Positions 56,479 to 64,000 of a stretch of DNA of 64,000 nucleotides are shown one piece after another (within the stretch, counting starts at the first letter, position 1; each line of letters opens with the position of its first letter). Location: the NCBI GenBank assembly GCA_963677505.2, contig CAXXWB010000017.1, positions 273,365-337,364 of the forward strand, given 5' to 3'. This DNA comes from JBGSUZ01 sp963677505. Its GTDB lineage: Bacteria; Bacillota; Clostridia; Peptostreptococcales; Acidaminobacteraceae. The position numbers were made by a program, and so were the translations under genes. The notes below the pieces were generated by a model, which searched no databases, was not told where the DNA came from, and worked only from the letters and a program-made list of their open reading frames with translations.

Positions 56479-57957
56479 TCACTTTTTTTGCTCTAAACCC
56501 TGATTTTTTGCCATATTCCACAATTCGTCCATGACTTGGAGGGAAAGATTGCCAATTCCTTCCTTTTTTGACACTTCCGAGTCCTCAATAAACTCAAATC
56601 GATCCATGAACTTTTTATTGGTTTTTCCTAGAGCAAACTCAGGATTTACCTTTGCAAATCGACAAACATTTACAATAGCAAACAATAAATCACCTAACTC
56701 CGCTTCAATTTCTATTTGATTTTCATCTTTCAGAGCTTCTAAAAATTCGTCTAATTCTTCTTTAATTTTTAAGATAGCGTCGTCAATATGGTCCCAATCA
56801 AATCCAACACCGGCTGCTTTTTTTTGAATTTTATACGCACGGAGGGTTGACGGCATCGCCATAGGAATCGCCTTCATTGAGTCGGTAATTCGCTGGTGGG
56901 ATTTTTCTTCTCTTTTAATTTGCTCCCAATTGACCAATACTTCGTCGCTGTCTGCTACCATTATGTCACCAAAGACGTGAGGATGCCTGTGAATAAGTTT
57001 TCTGCAAATGCCGCTGATAACATCTCGAGTGTTAAAGTAACCGTTCTCAGAGGCAATAGCACTGTGGAAAACCACTTGAAGGAGTACATCGCCAAGCTCT
57101 TCTTCTAAGCCGTACAAATCGTCTTGTTCGATGGCATCAATGACTTCATAGGCTTCTTCAAGTAAATCAGCCTTTAAGCTGTCATGGGTTTGTTCCTGAT
57201 CCCAAGGGCAGCCGTCAATATCTCTCAGCCTTGCCATGATGCCCACCAGCTCCCCGAAACCATAGCTATGGTCCTTTTCTCTATCTATTTTAGGCACATA
57301 GACAGAGGCTAAATGGTCTAAATCCTGACAACGGTCTAAATCGTATAAAGGCACGGAAACTATTTTTTCTTCCGATGGGATACCTGCTCCTCTCACAACG
57401 AGAACTTCGTAATCGTCTGGGAAAAGATCCATCAATGCCAGTTTTACATTAGAACCCACCATCGGGTCATAAATCTGTATAATCACTTGATCGACTAAAT
57501 TGGTCAGTTCTGTGGTTTCAATACTAAGGGCATCCACAATGTGCAGACCCTTTACAGGATCTTTGTGGAGGCTGGTAATCATAGCATCTATAAAGCTAGT
57601 GCCATGAATAATCCGAATAGGTAGTCCTACAGCTTCTGCCTTTTTCATAAGCAATTCAACCGAACGTTCTGCCACAAAGGCATTTCCCGGCACGGCATAG
57701 CTTACAGGCTCTTTGAGGGCCATTTGAAAGACTTCTTCAGCTATAGCTTCATAGACTTCATCAAAGGTTTCGAGCTTGTCGTAGAGGTAGTCAAAGCTCT
57801 CAAAGGAAGCTCCCTTAGCAACTAAATCTGCCACAACAGGATGTTTTTCAGTTCTCAGCCATACCTTTGATGTATTAATAAGGGCGTCATAGGCTTCCAT
57901 CGTCAAGTAAGACATTGCGCCTGGCCCAAGGCCTATAATCGTCAGTTGTGGTTTCAT
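56479..57957 (-). CDS. mazG: MazG-family NTP pyrophosphohydrolase fused to a tetrapyrrole methylase domain (YabN)
   Basis: A 492-residue two-domain protein. The N-terminal half (1-215; TIIGLGPGAMSYLTMEAYDAL) is a SAM-dependent tetrapyrrole methylase fold; the C-terminal part is MazG, with the first EExxE/EELGD motif set near 280-310 (LLEEAYEVIDAIEQ ... EEELGDVLLQV) and a second near 420-450. MazG hydrolyses canonical or damaged NTPs to NMP and PPi. ATG 57957 follows GAGAGG; the upstream TTG at 57981 overlaps the yabM end. In spore formers it follows yabM and precedes yabO as here. Confidence 0.92.
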   Translation of the reverse strand: MKPQLTIIGLGPGAMSYLTMEAYDALINTSKVWLRTEKHPVVADLVAKGASFESFDYLYDKLETFDEVYEAIAEEVFQMALKEPVSYAVPGNAFVAERSVELLMKKAEAVGLPIRIIHGTSFIDAMITSLHKDPVKGLHIVDALSIETTELTNLVDQVIIQIYDPMVGSNVKLALMDLFPDDYEVLVVRGAGIPSEEKIVSVPLYDLDRCQDLDHLASVYVPKIDREKDHSYGFGELVGIMARLRDIDGCPWDQEQTHDSLKADLLEEAYEVIDAIEQDDLYGLEEELGDVLLQVVFHSAIASENGYFNTRDVISGICRKLIHRHPHVFGDIMVADSDEVLVNWEQIKREEKSHQRITDSMKAIPMAMPSTLRAYKIQKKAAGVGFDWDHIDDAILKIKEELDEFLEALKDENQIEIEAELGDLLFAIVNVCRFAKVNPEFALGKTNKKFMDRFEFIEDSEVSKKEGIGNLSLQVMDELWNMAKNQGLEQKK

Positions 57958-57961
57958 CTCA

Positions 57962-59605
57962 CTAACCTCTCTTCTTGCCAAAATTTAGTTTATTCTTAAG
58001 TTTCGCTAGTTTTTCTCCACCAGGAATAATTGCCAAATCATCATCAGTAATAGTATTGGTTGCAAAGAGCATCCAAAGATACACCAGACCACCCACTAAA
58101 ATGGCTATAATCGTCGTCAATCGCCCTGGCATAAATAAACTGAATACACTATAAGTGGCTACGACAGCAACGCCCATAACAGCAACATCTATTAACGGCT
58201 TTACAAATACTTGGTGGTAACTGATTTTTACTTCTTTTCTTGTGAGGATAAAGCCTACGTTAAGGCTGGCCGCTACTGCAAATGCAATAATAGTAGATAC
58301 GGCTGCGCCCATGACATTAAGGGCTGGAACAGCTACGAGAACATAGGTTAATACCACTTTTAAAACTGCACCCACCATTAAAAACAGGGCTGGCAGTATG
58401 GGTTTACCAAAGCCTTGAATCATGCCTGTTGTAATTTGATAAAGAGAGAGGAAAATAATACCCCAGCCATAAATACCAAGGATTTTTCCTGTCGTTGCCC
58501 ATACATCTGGTTGGAGAGGGTATAGGAGTCTGATAATAGGTTCCGATAAAGTTGAAATTCCCACTGCGCATGGTAAACCAATGAGCATGGCCAACCTTAA
58601 ACCTGTTTCTATATTATGGGACATACCTTCTTTGTCACCACGTATTCTTAAATTTGCGATAGCGGGTACGATACTGATTTGGACGGCCGCTGTAACAACT
58701 TGAGGCAAATTAACAATGGACTGTGCAAACCCTGACAACTGGCCATAAAGGGACTGTGCGGTTTCGTTGTCAATACCAATGGCTTGGAGTCTTACAATAA
58801 CCATAGAGGCGTCCGTTATACTCATGACGGGCATCACCGATGCACCAATGGTGATTGGAACGGCTATCATGAAAATTTCGCCAAGAATTTTCCATGCGGA
58901 TTCTTGGGGTTTTTCCCCTTGAGAAAGCATTTCACTATTTTCTTTAATAAATTTTCTATACATATAATAAATAGCTAAAAAGCCTGCAAATGAACCAATT
59001 GACGCCCCTAGCGTAGCCCCACCTGCCGCGTATTCAAACCCGGCACCGACTAAAATAACAGCCAAAATCAAACCACCGATAACTCTGAAGAACTGCTCAA
59101 TGACCTGAGAAATGGCATAAGGCTTCATGAGCTGACGCCCTTGGAAATAGCCTCTATAAACAGACATTAAAGAAACAAACAATAAGGCAGGCACCAAGGC
59201 ATACATAGAGTATATTGAACCGTGATTGCCCGTTTTATTGGCAATAATCGGGGCAAGAAACAGCATGGTCAAAGCGCTTACTGAACCCAATGTCAACATC
59301 AAATAAGTAGTGATTTTTAAAACCTTTGATGCTCCTCGCTCATCGCCAACGGCTAAGCGTTCTGAAATGATTTTTGCGATGGCAGTAGGAATACCCGCTG
59401 TAGAAATAACTACCAATTGAATATAGAAAGCATAGGCGCCTTGGTAGTAACTCATTCCCTTGCCGCCTATAATGTTCCCTAGAGGAATTCTAAAAAATGC
59501 ACCTAGTATTTTAACGATAATTGCCGCTAGCCCTAATATAGCCGCTCCTTTTATAAAGCTTGGCCCTGAGCTTTTATTTGAAGATTTTGTTCCTTGATTT
59601 TGCAT
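57962..59605 (-). CDS. MATE/MOP polysaccharide flippase, YabM/SpoVB-like
   Basis: A 547-residue membrane protein with about 14 transmembrane helices, of the MOP exporter family (SpoVB/MurJ/YabM relatives). KGAAILGLAAIIVKILGAFFR near 22-42 and SYYQGAYAFYIQLVVISTAG near 57-76 are typical of the first two helices. The family flips lipid-linked sugar precursors such as lipid II or teichoic intermediates. Position before mazG matches yabM. spoVT, which precedes yabM in B. subtilis, is absent. ATG 59605 follows GGAGG; the TTG at 59617 is not used. Confidence 0.88.
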   Translation of the reverse strand: MQNQGTKSSNKSSGPSFIKGAAILGLAAIIVKILGAFFRIPLGNIIGGKGMSYYQGAYAFYIQLVVISTAGIPTAIAKIISERLAVGDERGASKVLKITTYLMLTLGSVSALTMLFLAPIIANKTGNHGSIYSMYALVPALLFVSLMSVYRGYFQGRQLMKPYAISQVIEQFFRVIGGLILAVILVGAGFEYAAGGATLGASIGSFAGFLAIYYMYRKFIKENSEMLSQGEKPQESAWKILGEIFMIAVPITIGASVMPVMSITDASMVIVRLQAIGIDNETAQSLYGQLSGFAQSIVNLPQVVTAAVQISIVPAIANLRIRGDKEGMSHNIETGLRLAMLIGLPCAVGISTLSEPIIRLLYPLQPDVWATTGKILGIYGWGIIFLSLYQITTGMIQGFGKPILPALFLMVGAVLKVVLTYVLVAVPALNVMGAAVSTIIAFAVAASLNVGFILTRKEVKISYHQVFVKPLIDVAVMGVAVVATYSVFSLFMPGRLTTIIAILVGGLVYLWMLFATNTITDDDLAIIPGGEKLAKLKNKLNFGKKRG

Positions 59606-59674
59606 TGAAACCTCCAAGTTATATTATGAAAATATGAAGGGATTGCACGCCTTACGACATGCAACCCCTAGCAA

Positions 59675-60643
59675 TTATTTAATTCGATCAGGGAAAGTCT
59701 CAATCTCAGAACTCTTCTTAAGCTCTGCGATTCTGGCTTTCGTTTCATCATTGGTTAAATTGCTTAAGATCGTACGCTTATAAACTTCAATTTCTTCGGC
59801 TTTTGAACCATTTGCAATTAAGGTTTCTAAAGTTTGAATTTCGTTAAGCTTGATGATGTGATACCCAAATTTAGATTGGACCACAGGACTGACTTCTCCG
59901 ACTTTAAGGTTAAATGCTACATCCTCAAATTCTTGAACCATAACGCCTCTTGGGAAAAGACCTAAATCTCCACCATTTTTAGCTGAACCTGTATCAATCG
60001 AATTTTCTTTAGCAAGTGCTGCAAAATCGCCGCCGTCTTTGATTTTCTTAAGAATCTCGTTAGCTTTAGCTTCTTCCGTCACTAAAATATGGCTTGCATC
60101 AATTTGGATCGGGTAAGTTTTGTAAAGTTCATTCAACCTAGTTTGGTCTTTTTCTAATTCAGTCTGAATGTTTTTGTCAAAGGCTTCTCTATAAAACTCA
60201 GATTCGATTTGCTTTTTTACAAAGGCTTCATCGATACCTTTTTCAGCATAGAGTTTTTTAGTCGCATCGTTTGATTCTACGGAATCCATAAACTTCTTAT
60301 AAGCTTCTGCCATATCTCCATCTGAAATTTTAAAATCTGTCTTTTTGACTTGTTCAATAATCAATTGTTCTTCAATCATGTTGGTGAGCAATTGGCTCTT
60401 TACCATCTGCAACACGGTTTGCCCTTCAACTTCTTGAGTCCAAATGGTGTCTCCATAAATTTCATTATAGTTTTTCTCAATCATCGCAAAGCTTTTATTG
60501 TAGTTTTCAATGGTGAGTACTTCACCGTTGACCACAGCAACTGCATTATCTGGCGCTTTCTTTCCAATACCGCAACCCGTAGCGGAAAGCAGCATTGCTC
60601 CAATAATGGTCATGCTGATCATCTTCTTAAACTTACATTTCAT
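59675..60643 (-). CDS. Secreted lipoprotein peptidyl-prolyl isomerase, PrsA/SurA type
   Basis: A 322-residue protein for folding exported proteins at the outer face of the membrane. The signal peptide (MKCKFKKMISMTIIGAMLLS) ends in a lipobox-like SATGC near residue 24. A SurA-type N-terminal helical domain follows (35-170), then a parvulin domain (about 183-275: ASHILVTEEAKANEI ... GGDLGLFPRG ... KFGYHIIKL). ATG 60643 lies 8 bases after AAGGAG. It follows mfd by about 60 bases, as in many Clostridia. Confidence 0.9.
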   Translation of the reverse strand: MKCKFKKMISMTIIGAMLLSATGCGIGKKAPDNAVAVVNGEVLTIENYNKSFAMIEKNYNEIYGDTIWTQEVEGQTVLQMVKSQLLTNMIEEQLIIEQVKKTDFKISDGDMAEAYKKFMDSVESNDATKKLYAEKGIDEAFVKKQIESEFYREAFDKNIQTELEKDQTRLNELYKTYPIQIDASHILVTEEAKANEILKKIKDGGDFAALAKENSIDTGSAKNGGDLGLFPRGVMVQEFEDVAFNLKVGEVSPVVQSKFGYHIIKLNEIQTLETLIANGSKAEEIEVYKRTILSNLTNDETKARIAELKKSSEIETFPDRIK

Positions 60644-60712
60644 AGTGTACACTCCTTAATCTTCTTTCAAAGGCATATTGCCATTATATAATAATTCACC
60701 CGTGGTTTAAAC

Positions 60713-63700
60713 TTAATTTGTCTTACAATCTGATGTCAATTGTGAAAGGAACCCTTCTAGCTCTCCAATGCGCTTTTCTTTTGTCAATTTCATCTTTGTA
60801 TACTTAAACTTCATGTAGGGCTTGCTGGTCATAACAAAGGCAATGCGCTTTCCGATTAAATCCGTTGCCTTGATGACCATTTCAGGACCTACATTTGGGT
60901 TTTCAACAAAGTACAAATTAATATGCTCATCATGCTCTTTAATAAGACCGATTCCAATTTTTTGTGACATCGCCTTCACATGGGCAATGGACAACAAATT
61001 GTATACCGCCTGTGGGATTGTTCCAAAACGGTCTTCCAACTCTTCTTCCACCTTGTAGCGATCTTCAATATTTCGGATAGAAGAAATACGCTTATACATG
61101 TCCAATTTTTGATCTGGCTGACTGATATACGGTTCAGGCAAGTAGGCGTTGATAGAAAACTCAATCGTGGTGTCCGTAAAGGTTTCCACATCTTCTCCTT
61201 TTATACGACGCACCTGCTCTTCCAAAAGTTTGCAAAACATTTCATAACCCACAGATGCCATATGTCCATGCTGATCTGATCCTAGGAGATTACCAGCCCC
61301 TCTTATTTCAAGGTCTTTCATGGCTATTTTAAAACCAGCTCCCAGTTCTGTAAATTCTTTAATCGCCTTTAAGCGCTTCTCTGCTATTTCTGTTAAAACT
61401 TTGTTTTTTTGATAAGTTAAATAGGCGTAAGCTATTCTATTGCTTCTACCCACCCGTCCTCTTAACTGATAGAGTTGAGATAGTCCCATTTTATCCGCGT
61501 CATTGATAATGATGGTATTTACATTGGACATATCCAGTCCTGTTTCAATAATGGTTGTGCAAACCAATACATCAAATTCATGATTGAGGAAACCCAACAT
61601 AATTTTTTCAAGTTTGACTTCCGACATTTGCCCATGAGCAAATTCTATTCGCACATTGGGCATTAAGGCGCTAAGCTTTGCCGTAATATGGTCGATGTCC
61701 TGTACTCGGTTGTGAACAAAAAAGACCTGCCCGCCTCTATCCACTTCTCGGTGAACCCAGTCTTTGACTAAAAGCTCATCGAATTCAACCACATAGGTTT
61801 GAATCGGATAACGGTCTTCTGGTGGATCTTCTAAAATACTCATATCTCGAATGCCTATGAGAGACATGTGTAGGGTTCTCGGTATCGGTGTCGCTGTGAG
61901 GGTTAAGACATCTACCGTGGTCTTTAGCTGCTTAACCGCTTCCTTATGCTTAACGCCAAAACGTTGCTCCTCGTCTATGATCAGTAGCCCTAAATCCTTG
62001 TACACTACGTCTTTAGAAAGAATACGGTGAGTACCTACAACAACGTCCACCACACCCGTTCTCAGGTCTTCAATAATGACTTCTTGTTGCTTCTTTGTTC
62101 TAAAACGGCTGAGCATTTCCACTTTTATGGGGAATTTTTGAGAATCGAGAAACTAAATTGCTGTAATGCTGTTGGGCCAGTATAGTAGTAGGCACTAAAA
62201 AAGCCACTTGTTTGCCGTCCATTGCTGCCTTGAAGATGGCACGAATGGCCACTTCTGTCTTGCCGTATCCTACATCTCCGCAGAGGAGGCGCTCCATCGG
62301 CAATTCATTTTCCATGTCCTTTTTAATTTCTACAATGCATTTTAGTTGGTCAGGTGTTTCTTCATAGGGAAACATGTCTTCGAAATTCTTCTGCCAATCT
62401 GTATCTGGGGCGTAGGCATATCCTCGTCGGCTTTGACGTTCTGCATAGAGTTTAATCAAATCCTCGGTCATATCCTCAATAGACTTTTTAACCTTTGCTT
62501 TGGCCCTTTGCCACTCGCCGCTGCCCAGTCTTGAAAGCTTGACCTCTACTTCTTCTGCACCAATATACTTTTGAATGGCGTCCATATTTTCAACAGGGAT
62601 GTATAAATGATCCTCCCCAGAGTAGTTTAGCTTTAAGTAATCTCTTTTGAGACCGTCTACCACAAGTTGTTCAAGACCCACATATCGGGCAATCCCATGA
62701 TTCTCATGAACTACCAAACTGCCTGCAGTAAGTTCGGTAAAGCTTTTAATCATCTGACCTTTTTTCTTAGAGGAAGTGCTCTTTTTTCTGTATGGGGTTC
62801 CAAACAGTTCTTGGTCTGTGAGCAAAATAAATTTAGAAGCCGACAGTTGGAAACCATGTTTTAAATCTTGTTGTAAGAAATAACACATGCCCGAAAGGGG
62901 TCTCTCGAAATCACCTTCCAAAAAAGGAATTTTTTCATCTCTAAGGGCCTTTTCCACGTTTTTACACTTTGAGTCCGACCCAGAGCAATGGCTACTTTAT
63001 AACCTTTGTACAGCCATTGTTTCAGATCATCTATCATATGTTCAAGCTTCCCATGATAAAGGGGACTTTCCATGGTCTTCACGGCAATCATTTCATCCAC
63101 TTTAAAGTCAGGAATCCTTTTGGCGATGGCGTCTATGGTCAGTACCTGACGATTCTCAATTTGTTTTAATATTTCTGGGTACGTAAAAGCAAGGCTTACT
63201 TGGTCCTTGAAAGCCTTCTCCCGTTCTAAATGATCTTTGTAACTTTCCGTAAAATGATTATATGCCGCTTCATAGCGTTCGTGAATTCGGCTGTCGTCTA
63301 AAAAGACAATCCGAGCTGTGGCCTCTAAATAATGAATGAGTCCAAAACCTTGATCTTCAAAAGAAAGGCTGTAAAATTTATCTAGGTTGCTAGGGTAAAT
63401 CCCTGCCTCCAAATAGTCCACTAAGCTCTCTAGCCTTTCAATCCACTCATCATCTTTGGCTTTTTTTAAACCTTTTTTGATTTTGTGTATCATTTCATGG
63501 CGTTGCTGTTCGCTTAAAAGCAGTTCAGTTGCTGGACCAAACACGAGGCTTTGGTACTTTTCCAGAGACAACTGTGTCATAGGGTCAAAAGTTCTGAGAC
63601 TGTCTATTTCTGTGTCAAATAATTCTAAACGGTAAGGCAGACTTTCTCCGACAGGAAATAGATCTAATATCCCCCCACGTATAGAGAAACTCCCAGGGTT

Positions 63701-64000
63701 TGTGACAATTTCGTCACGCACATAACCCATTTTTAAAAGCTTATGAATAAGTGTCTCTAACTGAATCGAATCTCCTACAGTGAAGGTAACTTGAGCCTCC
63801 TGCCAAAGATTTTTTTCAGGAGTTTGCTCATTAGCGCTTCCGCAGTGGTGACCACCATCATTGGTCCCTTGTCAAAGACCAATTTTCTTAAAATGCTGAT
63901 CCGTTCATTGAGTATTTCGTGGGAGTGAGCATAGGCATCAAAAAATACGATGTCTTTGGTTGGAAAATAGCACACACTATCATCCATAGCAGAGACTGCT
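60713..64000 (-). pseudogene. mfd: Transcription-repair coupling factor Mfd, broken by three single-base indels and cut by the window edge
   Basis: The translated pieces join into one Mfd lacking only its N-terminal tip. Order from 64000: UvrB-like part (63987-63775, then 63730-62861), RNAP-interacting domain (VVHENHGIARYVGLEQLV near 62730), translocase with Walker A GDVGYGKTE and DEEQRFG box, and the C-terminal TRCF domain ending at 60713. Frame breaks: one extra base in GGGG at 62129-62132, one missing in TTTTT at 62959-62963, one missing in the T-run at 63810-63816 (or the TTT at 63823-63825). Undoing each gives continuous family-like protein. All three are homopolymer events, so sequencing error is at least as likely as true decay. 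Mfd displaces stalled RNA polymerase and recruits UvrA. Confidence 0.85.

Overview
The window looks like chromosome of an anaerobic, low-GC Bacillota of class Clostridia. The evidence is low-GC codon use, AGGAGG ribosome sites, sigma-A promoters of TTGACA-17-TATAAT type, a T-box in front of proS, an FAD-dependent thymidylate synthase (ThyX), a cobalamin-dependent ribonucleotide reductase and a sodium-pumping methylmalonyl-CoA decarboxylase. A propionate-forming amino-acid or lactate fermenter near Acidaminobacter/Fusibacter is a guess only. All protein genes but one read on the minus strand, so the biological order runs from base 64000 down to base 1.

In that direction the window follows the Bacillus subtilis mfd-to-rlmB chromosome segment closely: mfd, prsA-like, yabM, mazG(yabN), HU, rqcP, divIC, yabR, (ppx, tRNA-Met, GNAT, tldD, tldE), tilS, ftsH, (propionate block), birA, coaX, dusB, greA, lysS, a 16S-tRNA-Ala-23S-5S operon, (ALDH, thioredoxin, nrdJ, nif3, EF-G paralogue), mcsA, mcsB, clpC, radA, disA, carD, yacL, ispD, ispF, proS, gltX, cysS, mrnC, thyX, rlmB. 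The sporulation genes that lie in this segment in spore formers (spoVT, yabP, yabQ, spoIIE) are absent, and so is ctsR.

The accessory core is at 36686-45916. It holds class I fumarase (two subunits), split methylmalonyl-CoA mutase (large subunit plus separate B12-binding protein), the MeaB chaperone, methylmalonyl-CoA epimerase and the four subunits of a Na+-translocating methylmalonyl-CoA decarboxylase, with a biotin ligase/repressor (birA) directly downstream. Together these turn fumarate-derived succinyl-CoA into propionyl-CoA and export Na+ while doing so.

Main oddities: (1) McsB keeps its fold-level similarity but has lost most kinase active-site residues, and ctsR is missing; (2) DisA ends after the linker and has no helix-hairpin-helix DNA-binding domain; (3) the proS T-box transcript starts from a promoter built inside three 27-bp palindromic repeats, with a mirror-image promoter on the other strand; (4) mfd is broken by three single-base homopolymer indels near the window edge; (5) a 22-bp perfect inverted repeat within a run of small hairpins lies between HU and rqcP. 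I found no CRISPR array, insertion sequence, prophage or defence system.
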